A stretch of DNA of 48,769 bases from a virus. The notes beneath the pieces were generated by a model. The model was not told the DNA's origin. It ran no database searches and saw only the letters and a list, made by a program, of their open reading frames with translations. The position numbers were made by a program, and so were the translations under genes. This document shows positions 15,493-24,208 of the stretch, piece by piece (position 1 is the first letter of the stretch; each line of letters opens with the position of its first letter). The stretch lies in the IMG/VR virus record IMGVR_UViG_3300031975_001983, positions 1-48,769 of that record; one strand, written 5' to 3'.

Positions 15493-17139
15493 ATGCTCAA
15501 GAAGCATTCTCTTTTCATGACCGTCGCCCTGACCCTTTGCGCCGGCCTGATCTTCCTTTCGCCCGACCTCGCGCACGCCGCCGCCGGGTCGTTCAACATC
15601 CACGACATGAACTGGCACGACCTCGTGCAGGCATCCCCGGTGCTCGTCACCCTGCGCGGACGGCTCGACCGGCTGAAGAAAAAGGCCGAAAAGAAGATCG
15701 GATCGATCGGTGACGACACGACCGAAGATCAGGCGCGCGCGATCGAGACCGAGCACGAAACCATCCTGCGCGAGATCGAGACCGTCCAGGGCGAGATCGT
15801 CACCGAGGAAGCCCGCATCGCCGCCGAAGGGGCGCCCGGAGCCGACCCCGAAGACGTCGACGCTGCCCGCCGCGCCGCGCCTCCCACCGGCCAGATCACG
15901 ACTGCGCAGGCGGTCGACATCATGGATATTGGCGAACGCGCGGGCATGGCGCTTGCCGACATCCGCGAGGCAGTGCGCCAGGGCGTCACCGTCGACGCCT
16001 TCCGCCAGCGCGCGTTCGACCATCTCGCCGGCCAGTCCGCCGGCCAGCGGACCGCGCCCGGTCGCGTCGTTCGCGACGAGGCCGAGACCAGGCGCGCCGC
16101 GATGATCGAGGCGATGGCCTATCGCATGGGCGCCGAGGTGCCGCAGGCCGGTCCGTCCGAAGTCGCCCGCGGCTTCATGGATTTCGTCGACGTTCCGGAG
16201 TTCGCCGCCGCCGCCATGGGCTATCGCGGCAGGCTTGCCACGGTGCGCGAGCGCGAGGATCTCCTGACCCGCGCCTTCCATACCACGAGCGATTTTCCGA
16301 ACATCTTCGGAAGCGCGATCAACACCGTCCTGGAGCGGCGCTATGCGCTGGCGCCGCAGACCTATCGCGCCATCTCGCGGCGTCGGGACTTCATGGATTT
16401 CCGCCCGCACTACGCGGTCGGGATCGGCGAGTTTCCGATGCTGGAAAAGCTCACCGAAGCCGGCGAGATCAAGTTCGGCACCTTCGGGGAATCGAAGGAG
16501 ATGATCGCGGTCATCCCCTACGCCAAGGGCATCCGCGTTACCCGGCAGATGCTGGTCAATGACCGCCTCGGCGCGATCGCCGAGATCATGGGCGGCTACG
16601 GCCGGACGGTTTCCCGGTTCGAGGAAATCACCTTCTACGCGATGATGCTGTCGGCGAACACGAGGCTGTCCGACAATCAGGTCGTGTTCCATGCGGATCA
16701 CAATAACCTCGCCGGCGCCGGTGCCGCGATCGGCGTCGCCTCTCTCGGCGCTGGTCGCGCGGCCATGCGAAAGCAGAAAAACATCGACGGCGCGCAGTTG
16801 AACATCGCGCCCTCGACCCTGCTGGTCTCTCCCGACAAGGAAACGGAGGCGCAGCAGTACCTCGCGGTGATCGTTGCCAACGACTCCGCCAAGGTCAACC
16901 CGATGGCGAGTTCGCTCGATCTCGTCGTCGCCGGTCAGTTGTCGGGAAATGCCTGGTATCTGTTCGCGAGCCCGGAAGATGTTCCGACCTATCAGTGGGG
17001 ATATCTCGACGGCTACACGGCGCCGCGCGTGCGCCTCGACGAGCCGTTCGGGACGCAGGGCATCGGCATGACGGTCGAACACGACTTCGGCGTCGGCGCC
17101 GTCGATTTCCGCGGCGGTTACAAGAACCCCGGCGCGTAA
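15493..17139 (+). CDS. Major capsid protein with scaffold region and signal-like N-terminus
   Basis: The 548-residue product has three parts. Residues 1-31 (MLKKHSLFMTVALTLCAGLI to LAHAAAG) look like a Sec signal peptide with an AHA-A cleavage site, which is very unusual for a capsid protein. Residues about 50-230 are charged, coiled-coil and Ala-rich, the expected scaffold or delta region. Residues about 250-548 form the capsid domain. AGGAGAAG 6 bases before ATG 15493 makes this start convincing; an internal ATG at 15607 has no such site. The neighbouring protease would be expected to remove the N-terminal part during maturation. Confidence 0.85.
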   Translation: MLKKHSLFMTVALTLCAGLIFLSPDLAHAAAGSFNIHDMNWHDLVQASPVLVTLRGRLDRLKKKAEKKIGSIGDDTTEDQARAIETEHETILREIETVQGEIVTEEARIAAEGAPGADPEDVDAARRAAPPTGQITTAQAVDIMDIGERAGMALADIREAVRQGVTVDAFRQRAFDHLAGQSAGQRTAPGRVVRDEAETRRAAMIEAMAYRMGAEVPQAGPSEVARGFMDFVDVPEFAAAAMGYRGRLATVREREDLLTRAFHTTSDFPNIFGSAINTVLERRYALAPQTYRAISRRRDFMDFRPHYAVGIGEFPMLEKLTEAGEIKFGTFGESKEMIAVIPYAKGIRVTRQMLVNDRLGAIAEIMGGYGRTVSRFEEITFYAMMLSANTRLSDNQVVFHADHNNLAGAGAAIGVASLGAGRAAMRKQKNIDGAQLNIAPSTLLVSPDKETEAQQYLAVIVANDSAKVNPMASSLDLVVAGQLSGNAWYLFASPEDVPTYQWGYLDGYTAPRVRLDEPFGTQGIGMTVEHDFGVGAVDFRGGYKNPGA

Positions 17140-17159
17140 GTCCTCTCGCCATGACAGGC

Positions 17160-17184
17160 GCCGGGCGGCATCGGGCCGCCCGGC
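17160..17184. other. Strong hairpin after the capsid gene
   Basis: GCCGGGCGGC and GCCGCCCGGC pair perfectly over ten bases around a 5-base loop in the 113-base gap before the 17253 gene. There is no T-run, so it is more likely a transcript-stabilising or RNA-processing element, or a weak attenuator, than a terminator. Confidence 0.55.
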
Positions 17185-17252
17185 AGCCTTCCACCCTTCC
17201 CGTTCCATTGCGCGGCGGATTGCCGCCTCTCTCGTGAAAAGGAAACGAGACC

Positions 17253-17585
17253 ATGAAGAACTATGTTCAGCCCGGCAATTCGCTGACCGTTCCGGCGCCG
17301 TCCGGCGGCGTCGTTTCCGGCCAGCCGGTCGTCATTGGATCGCTGCGCGGCTTCGCTTCGGCGACCGCGGCCGAGGGCGAGGACGTCGCGATCCCGCGTA
17401 TCGGCGTTTATGAAGTCGTCAAGGAAGCGGGCGTCGCATGGTCCATCGGCGACAAGCTCTATCTGAAGGCCGACGGGAGCGGTTTCAACAAGACGGCTTC
17501 AGCGAACACGCTGTTTGGCTTCGCTGCCCTCGCCGCCGCGTCGGGCGACGTCGTCGGATATCTATGCCTCGGCGACACGCTCTAA
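17253..17585 (+). CDS. Capsid-associated protein, DUF2190-like
   Basis: The 110-residue beta-rich protein begins MKNYVQPGNSLTVPAPSGGV and has VYEVVKEAGVAWSIGDKLYL, the pattern of DUF2190 proteins found next to capsid genes. Such proteins are thought to decorate the capsid or form head fibres. AAAGGAAACGAGACC precedes the ATG. Position directly after the capsid gene supports a head role. Confidence 0.75.
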   Translation: MKNYVQPGNSLTVPAPSGGVVSGQPVVIGSLRGFASATAAEGEDVAIPRIGVYEVVKEAGVAWSIGDKLYLKADGSGFNKTASANTLFGFAALAAASGDVVGYLCLGDTL

Positions 17586-17594
17586 GAGCCTGCC

Positions 17595-17987
17595 GTGACG
17601 AACTTCGCCGACCTCGCCGCCATTGCCCGCGTCACGCTCGACGCGGTGCATGGCGAGGTCGCGCGCCTCAAGCCGCAGGACCGCACGCGCGGTCCGCACG
17701 GCCGCAAGACGCAGTCGGTCGACCGGCCGGCGACCGACATCACCGTCGCATTCTATCGCGACACGGAATTGCAGGCGCGCAAGCGGGCGCAGCCGATGAT
17801 CGGGCAGACGGGGGAACGGATGTTGAACCGGTCGCCGGAGATCTTCGGGTCGACGGCGTTTTCAGGCGCGATCGCCGAGGGCGATCACCTGGCGAGGCCG
17901 AAGACCGGCGAACTGTTCGAGATCGTATCGAAGGACCCGGATGATCTCGGCAATTTCATCCTCGGCCTTTCCGCGATCAAGGCCTAG
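17595..17987 (+). CDS. Probable head-tail connector protein
   Basis: The 130-residue protein starts at GTG 17595 (MTNFADLAAIARVTLDAVHG) and contains RPATDITVAFYRDTELQARK and a beta-rich end (HLARPKTGELFEIVSKDPDD). Position between the DUF2190-like gene and the gp37-like tail gene is where head-completion or FII-like proteins lie. The family is not certain. Confidence 0.62.
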   Translation: MTNFADLAAIARVTLDAVHGEVARLKPQDRTRGPHGRKTQSVDRPATDITVAFYRDTELQARKRAQPMIGQTGERMLNRSPEIFGSTAFSGAIAEGDHLARPKTGELFEIVSKDPDDLGNFILGLSAIKA

Positions 17988-17990
17988 CAG

Positions 17991-18713
17991 ATGCTGTCCG
18001 CCGAAGCCGCGCGGCTCGCCGCCCTCGAAGTCCTTTGCCCGAAGGCCGCGCTCGACGCCGACGACGGCTATCCGACGCTTGCCAGGGCGCGGGTCTTCGA
18101 CTGCCGCAGCGTCGGCCTCGACGACCTCGACAAGACCGAAATGTTCACGCCGGTCCTGTCGCTCTACACGCCCGACAGCGCATCGGCCGCCCGCGGCGCG
18201 ATCGCCGACGCGACCGATACGGATGCGAGGGCTTCCCTCGACATCGTGGCCGAACTGGCGGTCGCGGCGAGGGACGAGGATGGAACATTGTTCGCCGACG
18301 CGATGGCCGGTGACGATTGGGAAGCGCGGCTCGTTCTCGCGGCGCTTTGCGCGCAGGTCCGCAAGCTCCTGACCGACGACCCGCGCGGATACCTGTTCCG
18401 CCGTTTCGTGCGCCAGGTCGAACGGGTGACCGAAGAGACCTTCGCCATTCCGCAGCTCGGCGCGCGGTGGCAGCGCATCACCATGCGCTTCGACCTGTCG
18501 CTGCCAGACGACGAGTTCACCGACGCCGCCGGCCTGCCGGAACCCCTCAAGGCGCTCGCCGCGCTCCTGCCGGACGGCTCGGCCGCGGCGGCGAAGCTGG
18601 CGGTACTGGCCGGCCACTTCACGGGAACGACCCGCACGCCCTTCGAAGGCGTCGATTTCACGGCGGCCGGCAAAGACGAGCCGCGCGGAATAGGGATGAA
18701 GGCGGACACATGA
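17991..18713 (+). CDS. Tail terminator-like protein, Mu gp37 position
   Basis: The 240-residue protein lies immediately before a DUF2635 gene and the sheath gene. In Mu that is the place of gp37 (DUF1834), which ends the tail tube. The middle, RFVRQVERVTEETFAIPQLG followed by RWQRITMRFDLSLPDDEF, fits an alpha/beta terminator fold. It is longer than Mu gp37. The call rests mainly on gene order. Confidence 0.6.
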   Translation: MLSAEAARLAALEVLCPKAALDADDGYPTLARARVFDCRSVGLDDLDKTEMFTPVLSLYTPDSASAARGAIADATDTDARASLDIVAELAVAARDEDGTLFADAMAGDDWEARLVLAALCAQVRKLLTDDPRGYLFRRFVRQVERVTEETFAIPQLGARWQRITMRFDLSLPDDEFTDAAGLPEPLKALAALLPDGSAAAAKLAVLAGHFTGTTRTPFEGVDFTAAGKDEPRGIGMKADT

Positions 18714-18913
18714 AACGCATGCGATGCAAGCCGGCCGATCCGGCCGCCGCGATCCCCATGCCAAGCCGCGGCAGCCTGATGCCCGCCGACGGCGCGAACG
18801 TCGACGCCGCGGCACCCTATTATGCCCGGATGCTGGCGGACGGGGACATCGTCGAAGTGACGCCCGAGAAACCGCGGCCGGACCGCCGCCGACGCAACCG
18901 CAAGAAAGGCTGA
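18710..18913 (+). CDS. DUF2635 protein, Mu gp38-like
   Basis: The 67-residue protein begins MKRMRCKPADPAAAIPMPSR and has the DUF2635 pattern: a Lys/Pro start, a LMPADGANVD segment, then YYARMLADGDIVEV and a basic tail. It overlaps the upstream stop (ATGA) and sits before the sheath gene, as in Mu. Confidence 0.75.
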   Translation: MKRMRCKPADPAAAIPMPSRGSLMPADGANVDAAAPYYARMLADGDIVEVTPEKPRPDRRRRNRKKG

Positions 18914-18918
18914 ATTCC

Positions 18919-20409
18919 ATGGCGCTTTTCAACACCATTCCCGGCAACCTGGTCGCCCCGCTGATCACGTTCGAGGTTAATTCCGGCGGGCAGTTCGAGA
19001 ACCGTTCCCGGCTGCTTTTGATCGGCCACAAGAATTCCGGCGGCCTGCTCGCCGAAAACGTGCCGGCGCCTTGCCCGACGGTGGCGGAAGCCCGCCGGCT
19101 GGCGGGCGCCGGATCGATGCTCGACGACATGGTGCGGCTTGCGCGGCTCAACGCGCCGGCGCAGGAAATCTGGATCATGGCGGTCCCGGCCTCCGGCACC
19201 GCGAGCGTTCGCACGCTGACCGTGAACCCGGCGCCGGACGCAGGCCAGGGCGCATTCGTGATCGCCGGCCAGGTCCTGCAGATCACGGTCGAGACCGGCG
19301 ATACCGTCACCGACGTCGCGACCGCGATCGCCGCGGCGATCAACACCTATTTCGACCAGTCGACCAAGGCGTCGCTTCCCTACACGGCGACGTCGACCGC
19401 CGGCGTCGTCAGCCTGACCGCGCGCCATGCCGGCGTGCTTATGGAGGACATCGTGATTTCGGTGCCGACGCTCGACGGCGGCAACGTGTTTTCCGGCAAG
19501 GTGGCTGTCGGCTCGACCACGGCGGGCAGCGGTTCGCCCGACCTGTCGACCGGCATCGCCGCGCTCGGCGACGCCGAGTTCGACTGGATCGTCTCGCCGT
19601 TTTCGGATGCGACGAACATCGGCCGGTATTCGGCACTGCTGTCGGACGTTTCCGGTCGCTGGGCTTGGAACCGGCAGATCTATGGACACGTCTTCTATCC
19701 GCTCGCCGATTCCATCGCCAACCTGACGTCGCACGGGCTGGCGAAGGACGATCGACACCTGACGATCATCCCGACGATCAAGGCCGCCAATGCGCCGCAT
19801 CCGACCTGGCAATGGGCGGCCGCCTTCGCCGCGCGCATCGTGCCGTGGCTGTCCGACGGCGCGACCGGCAACGTGGCTCGCAACCAGACAGGGCTTGTCG
19901 TCGAAGGCATCGATCCTCCCCTCGACCGCACCGGCTGGCCGGACTATGCGACCCGCGACGCGTTCCTCGGTTCGGGGCTGTCGACGTGGAAGGTGAATAC
20001 CGGCGGCGACGTCGTGATCGACAAGATCATCACCACGGCGAGGACATTCAACGATGTCCCGGATACGACCTTCCGGGACATCCAAACCATGGGCCAGCTC
20101 GTCTATGCCCTTCGGCGGTTCCGCACCGACCTGACCGTCGAACACGGCCAGAAGTCGATCGCCGACGACAACCCGGCAAACCTCGCGGCAATCTCGACCG
20201 TGAAGGACATCAAGGCGACCTTCATGCATTCTTATGAACGCATGGTGCGCACTGGCGTCTTAGGGAATGCCGTGCGGGCGGCCGAGATCATCACCGTCGA
20301 GCGCAATCCCGACAATCCGAACCGGGTCGACATCATGGCGCCGCTCGAAATGGTGAAGCCGCTCGACATCATCGCCGCGAACGCCGCGGTGTACAGCCGC
20401 TTCCGCTAG
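18919..20409 (+). CDS. Contractile tail sheath protein, Mu gpL family
   Basis: The 496-residue protein is the outer contractile tube that drives injection. It begins MALFNTIPGNLVAPLITFEV, close to Mu sheath starts, and contains RLLLIGHKNSGG, PAQEIWIMAVPASGTA and DRTGWPDYATRDAFLGSGLS. The conserved C-terminal part MVRTGVLGNAVRAAEIITVE completes the match. Its presence identifies the virion as a myovirus. Confidence 0.92.
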   Translation: MALFNTIPGNLVAPLITFEVNSGGQFENRSRLLLIGHKNSGGLLAENVPAPCPTVAEARRLAGAGSMLDDMVRLARLNAPAQEIWIMAVPASGTASVRTLTVNPAPDAGQGAFVIAGQVLQITVETGDTVTDVATAIAAAINTYFDQSTKASLPYTATSTAGVVSLTARHAGVLMEDIVISVPTLDGGNVFSGKVAVGSTTAGSGSPDLSTGIAALGDAEFDWIVSPFSDATNIGRYSALLSDVSGRWAWNRQIYGHVFYPLADSIANLTSHGLAKDDRHLTIIPTIKAANAPHPTWQWAAAFAARIVPWLSDGATGNVARNQTGLVVEGIDPPLDRTGWPDYATRDAFLGSGLSTWKVNTGGDVVIDKIITTARTFNDVPDTTFRDIQTMGQLVYALRRFRTDLTVEHGQKSIADDNPANLAAISTVKDIKATFMHSYERMVRTGVLGNAVRAAEIITVERNPDNPNRVDIMAPLEMVKPLDIIAANAAVYSRFR

Positions 20410-20467
20410 AGCGACGACGCACCATCCGACCGGGGCGTGCCGTCGCCCGCCCGGCCTTCCCTGCGGC

Positions 20468-20481
20468 GCGTTCTAGAACGC
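20468..20481. repeat. Perfect palindrome GCGTTCTAGAACGC
   Basis: This 14-base palindrome lies in the 118-base gap between the sheath and tube genes. No T-run follows. It could be a protein-binding site or an RNA structure slowing readthrough from sheath to tube; no promoter is visible beside it. Confidence 0.4.
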
Positions 20482-20527
20482 TCCGCCCTCCTTCATCCCT
20501 CCACATGACCGCAAGGGAGTTTTCACG

Positions 20528-20899
20528 ATGGCCGGCAAAGATTTCGGCGGGACGATGACGTTTCGCGACAGTTCGGGCCGCAACGTGTCGCTGCGCGGCA
20601 CCTTCACCGTCTATCCCGGCCGGTTCTCGATCGAGGGCGTGACGAACCAGGACGGTTCGGCCGACCGGGTCGCGACGCCGGTTTCGCCGCGCGCCGAGAT
20701 CGTCTTCGCCGACAAGAACATCGATCTTGCCTCTCTCATGGGGGACCAGCGCCGCGACATGACGATCAGCGAGGAATTCACCGGCGTTCAGCATCTTTAC
20801 ACCGAAGCGTTCTACACCGGCGAGGTGGCGTCGAACCGGGTGAACGGCGAGGTCACCGGCGTCGGCATCATGGCCGAAGCCTATCGAAAGCTCGGCTGA
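20528..20899 (+). CDS. Tail tube protein, Mu gpM-like
   Basis: The 123-residue beta-rich protein begins MAGKDFGGTMTFRDSSGRNV and contains FTVYPGRFSIEGVTNQDGS. It follows the sheath gene and has the size of Mu-type tubes (118 residues). AAGGGAG lies 8 bases upstream of the ATG. It forms the inner tube through which DNA passes. Confidence 0.88.
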   Translation: MAGKDFGGTMTFRDSSGRNVSLRGTFTVYPGRFSIEGVTNQDGSADRVATPVSPRAEIVFADKNIDLASLMGDQRRDMTISEEFTGVQHLYTEAFYTGEVASNRVNGEVTGVGIMAEAYRKLG

Positions 20900-20901
20900 C
20901 C

Positions 20902-21279
20902 GTGACCGCGAAGAACATAAAACTGTCGCGGACCTATACCGAACTCGGGCGCCCGTTCTCGGATCTGGCATTCCGGGTTCCGCGGTGGAACGACTTCGTC
21001 GATCTCGGCGATATCGAGGAATGGCAGCCGATCGAGACGGCGGACGGCGAACCGCGGCGCTTCATGCTCGTGCGATATCCCGATGTCGTGGCGAAGTATG
21101 CGGAAAGGTGCGTCCAGGAACCGGCCTCGGCGGCGCATCTTGCGATCCTAGACCTGGTCGATACGATCGCGGTTCACGAGGCGATCAAGGATTTTTTCTC
21201 CGAAGCCCGACCTTCGAGGCCGACGCAGACCGGCTCCTCTGGCGGTACGGCAAAAGCTTCGAAGACGTCGGGCGCCTGA
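20902..21279 (+). CDS. Tail assembly chaperone, short form (Mu gp41-like)
   Basis: The 125-residue protein starts at GTG 20902, three bases after the tube stop, and lies between tube and tape measure, the fixed place of tail assembly chaperones. The middle, QPIETADGEPRRFMLVRYPD then LVDTIAVHEAIKDFF, is followed by a low-complexity tail (SSGGTAKASKTSGA) that has the look of readthrough of a non-conserved frame. A slippery site at 21192-21198 allows a longer product. Confidence 0.82.
   Translation: MTAKNIKLSRTYTELGRPFSDLAFRVPRWNDFVDLGDIEEWQPIETADGEPRRFMLVRYPDVVAKYAERCVQEPASAAHLAILDLVDTIAVHEAIKDFFSEARPSRPTQTGSSGGTAKASKTSGA
21192..21198 (+). promoter_or_regulatory. Programmed -1 frameshift site T_TTT_TTC
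   Basis: In the frame of the chaperone gene the bases read GAT-TTT-TTC, so the heptamer T-TTT-TTC fits X-XXY-YYZ exactly. A -1 slip joins AIKDFF to LRSPTFEADADRLLWRYGKS, which continues to a stop at 21344, just past the tape-measure start at 21337. The downstream frame has sensible coding character, unlike the unshifted tail. Confidence 0.85.
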
Positions 21280-21344
21280 CCTTCGGGCAGATCGTGACAT
21301 ACGCCGCGCGCGCCGCGGCATGGGAACGCAAACCGCATGGCTAA
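21198..21344 (+). CDS. Frameshift extension of tail assembly chaperone (GT-type)
   Basis: These 48 codons are read only after a -1 shift and give a 147-residue fusion with the first 99 residues of the 20902 gene. The sequence LRSPTFEADADRLLWRYGKS then FEDVGRLTFGQIVTYAARAA resembles the second chaperone domain that recruits tape measure and tube. There is no independent ribosome-binding site near 21198. It overlaps the tape-measure start by eight bases. Confidence 0.8.
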   Translation, partial: LRSPTFEADADRLLWRYGKSFEDVGRLTFGQIVTYAARAAAWERKPHG

Positions 21345-23148
21345 CCGCACGATCGAGGCGATCCTTCGCCTGTCGTCGAAGCTCGGCAGCATGGATGCCT
21401 TTCGCCGGCTTTCGGGCAATCTCGACGCGGTCGACCGCAGGGCCAAGGCCTTCAACCGCTCGCAGGCGCTGATCGGCCGCGGTGCCCGCGAGATGCATGC
21501 GACCCTGATGCGCTACGCGGCGCCCGCGGCGCTCGTCGCCGGCGGCGTGATGTCGGCCAAGGCCTTCGCCGACATCGAACGCCGCATGGAACGGATCGGC
21601 ATCACGGCCGACGCATCGGCCGAACAGACGACCGCCGCGCTCGACCGGGTGCGGCAGATCGCCAACGATCTCGAAGTCCCGGTCGACAATGTGATCGAGG
21701 GGCTGGAAAGCCTCGTCGCATCCGGCAAGAGCCTCGACGAGGCGCTCGCCTTCCTGCCGTCCGTCGCCGGCACCGCGCACGCCGCCGACGCCGCCTTCGG
21801 CGACATGGCGACGACGGCCGACGCGATCGGCTCGTCGCTCAAGATCGCAACCGGCGGCATGCAGAATGCCTTCGACATCATCGCCAAGGGCGGCAAGGCG
21901 GGAAAGTTCGAGCTGAAGGACATGGCGTCCGAACTGCCGTCTCTGGCGCCGGCCTTCGCCGCGCTCGGATACGAGGGCGAGGCCGGCCTGAAGCGCCTGG
22001 TCGCGTCGCTCCAGACCGTGCGACTCGAGACCGGCTCGTCGAGCGAGGCGGCGACGTCGTTCATGGATGTCCTGACGAAAATGCAGTCCGAGACGATCAC
22101 GAACAATTTCAAGAAATTCGGCGTCGACCTGCGCAAGGAAATGGCGAGCGCCAGGAAGGAAGGCGAGGACACGCTCGAAGCCTTCATCCGTCTGTCCAAC
22201 AAGGCGGTGAAAGGCGACCTCTCGAAGCTGCCGCAACTCTTTACCGATAAGCAGATGCTGATCGGCATGCGCGCACTCATGAACAACACGCAGGAATTCA
22301 CCGGCTTTATGAACGAGCTGGGCAATGCCGCGGGAACCGTGCGCAAGGATCTGATCCGCCTCTCCGACGACGCACAGGGTTCGTTCGACAAGCTGGGCAA
22401 CGCCTGGACGAAGCTGAAACAGTCGGTCGGCAAGGGGCTCGTTAAGGCGGGCGCCGCCGATGCCATGAGCGACGTCGCCGACAGCTTCGACTATGCGACC
22501 GCCGTCAATTCCGGGCTCGAAAAAAAGGGCGTCAACGGCTTCGTCGACCGCAGCATATGGGGCATCCGCAACGACCGATCGGCAAAGGATTCCATGGCGT
22601 GGGTGGGCGGGCTTCGCACCGCGGACCAGCGCCGGGCGATCGACGAATATGGCGCCTATGCCGAGTCGCGCGCGGCGGGCGCGTCCGGACCCCTGGTCAC
22701 GCCGGCGTTGCCGCGCGGTCCCGGCGGGCTCCCGTCCGTCGGACCCGTTCCCCTTTCGCGGCCGAGTGCTGCCAATTTCGATCAGGAGATCGCACGCCAG
22801 GCGGCGGCGCGGCCTTACTCGCCCGGCCGTGCTGCTCATTTCGCGGCCGGGGCGACGCCGCGCGACGCCGAGCGCGATTCGATGAAGGCGCTTCGGTCGG
22901 ACCCGAACGGCGTCGCCGACGCGATCGACGCGGCGCTATCCGAGGGCAGCGAAAGGGCGGCCTCGAAGATCGCCGACAGCGGCGGCCAGATGGCCGATAC
23001 CGCGACGCAAAAACTGAAGTCCGAAGCCGCGACGGTGGGCAACGCGATCGGTGAGGCGGCGGCTTCCGCCTTCAATCGCAACGTTCGCGCACCGCGCGCC
23101 TTCCCCGGCAACACCGGGCAATCCATCACAAGCCCGGACGATCTCTGA
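21337..23148 (+). CDS. Tape measure protein
   Basis: The 603-residue, mostly helical protein follows the chaperone. The N-terminus (MANRTIEAILRLSSKLGSMD) is followed by the phage tail tape measure domain, including a hydrophobic AAPAALVAGGVMSAKAFADI and QTTAALDRVRQIANDLEVPV. The last 150 residues are proline/alanine-rich with a final helix. At about 1.5 angstrom per residue it would set a tail of roughly 90 nm. Confidence 0.88.
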   Translation: MANRTIEAILRLSSKLGSMDAFRRLSGNLDAVDRRAKAFNRSQALIGRGAREMHATLMRYAAPAALVAGGVMSAKAFADIERRMERIGITADASAEQTTAALDRVRQIANDLEVPVDNVIEGLESLVASGKSLDEALAFLPSVAGTAHAADAAFGDMATTADAIGSSLKIATGGMQNAFDIIAKGGKAGKFELKDMASELPSLAPAFAALGYEGEAGLKRLVASLQTVRLETGSSSEAATSFMDVLTKMQSETITNNFKKFGVDLRKEMASARKEGEDTLEAFIRLSNKAVKGDLSKLPQLFTDKQMLIGMRALMNNTQEFTGFMNELGNAAGTVRKDLIRLSDDAQGSFDKLGNAWTKLKQSVGKGLVKAGAADAMSDVADSFDYATAVNSGLEKKGVNGFVDRSIWGIRNDRSAKDSMAWVGGLRTADQRRAIDEYGAYAESRAAGASGPLVTPALPRGPGGLPSVGPVPLSRPSAANFDQEIARQAAARPYSPGRAAHFAAGATPRDAERDSMKALRSDPNGVADAIDAALSEGSERAASKIADSGGQMADTATQKLKSEAATVGNAIGEAAASAFNRNVRAPRAFPGNTGQSITSPDDL

Positions 23149-23149
23149 C

Positions 23150-24208
23150 ATGCGCGACTGGCTTTCCGCTTTCCGTCCGGCGTCCTTCCGGGGCGTTCCG
23201 TTCCGGGTCGACGCCGAGGACGTTTCCGGCGCGCGCCGTCTTTCGATCTCGCCGATCGCCTATGCCGAGACGAGCGTGATCGAGGACATGGGCCGCGATC
23301 CGTCGCGGTTCAACGTCGCCGCCTATGTCGTCGGCGACGCCGCCGACCTCGCCGCCCTGGCGCTCGCCGCGGCCTTCGAACTCAAGGGGCCGGGAACGCT
23401 CGTGCTTCCGATGCGCGGCGCCGTGCGCGCCCGCGTCGAGGGGTGGGCGCTCGTCCGCCTGAAGGACCGCGCCGGGATTGTCCGCTTCGACGTCGGCTTC
23501 GTCGAGGAAGGCCTCGCCGCCGTCCCCTTCCTGCCCTCCTTCGCCGCCGGTGCGCTCGCGGCGCGCATGACGACTGGCGCCGTCTTGCTGGCCGCGCAAA
23601 CCGCCATGGCGGCAGCGGGTGCCCTGACCCGGATCGCCGGTATCGCCGGCGCCGTCGGGATGGCGGCGAACGCGGCATGGCTGGCGGCGCAGACGGCGCT
23701 TGCGGAAACGGGATCGACGGCGAGCCTCGTCGAGGCGTGGCGGGTCCTGGCGCAACGCGGATCGGCCGCCGGCGTCGCCGCGCTCGCCGAGGCCGCGCTT
23801 ACGGCGCCGGACACCGAGGGCGACGCGGCCGAACGGCTGACGATGGCCGCCGCGCTCGCCGTGGCGATCGTGCGGGTGGACTATGCGTCCCGGCGCGATG
23901 CCATGAAGGCGCGCGAGCGGTTCGCGGCGACCGTGGCGCCGGTCGTCGAGACGGCCGGCGCGTTTTCCGGCGAGGCGTTCGGGTGGATCTCGGAGATCAC
24001 CGGCGAGGCGGCGCTTGCCCTGTCGCGCGCCGCCGCCGACAGGGCGCCGGTCGTGCGCGTCGAGGCGGGGATATCGATGCCCTCGACCGTGCTCGCGCAT
24101 CGGCTTTACGGCGACGCCACGCGCGCCGGCGAACTCGTCGAGCGCAACAGGGTCGCGACGCCCGTCTTCATGCCGGCGACGATCGAGGCGCTGTCGCCCT
24201 ATGCGTGA
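23150..24208 (+). CDS. Mu gpN-like DNA circularisation/baseplate hub protein
   Basis: The 352-residue protein begins MRDWLSAFRPASFRGVPFRV and continues with ISPIAYAETSVIEDMGRDPS, the DNA_circ_N (Mu gpN) pattern. An Ala-rich helical middle and a conserved-looking end (STVLAHRLYGDATRAGELVE, RVATPVFMPATIEALSP) complete it. It lies after the tape measure and before gp44, as in Mu. Its role in Mu is baseplate hub assembly; the circularisation name is historical. Confidence 0.85.
   Translation: MRDWLSAFRPASFRGVPFRVDAEDVSGARRLSISPIAYAETSVIEDMGRDPSRFNVAAYVVGDAADLAALALAAAFELKGPGTLVLPMRGAVRARVEGWALVRLKDRAGIVRFDVGFVEEGLAAVPFLPSFAAGALAARMTTGAVLLAAQTAMAAAGALTRIAGIAGAVGMAANAAWLAAQTALAETGSTASLVEAWRVLAQRGSAAGVAALAEAALTAPDTEGDAAERLTMAAALAVAIVRVDYASRRDAMKARERFAATVAPVVETAGAFSGEAFGWISEITGEAALALSRAAADRAPVVRVEAGISMPSTVLAHRLYGDATRAGELVERNRVATPVFMPATIEALSPYA

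Noticed and set aside
15391-17208. Open frame antisense to the capsid gene
   Set aside because: Low-complexity shadow without a ribosome-binding site.
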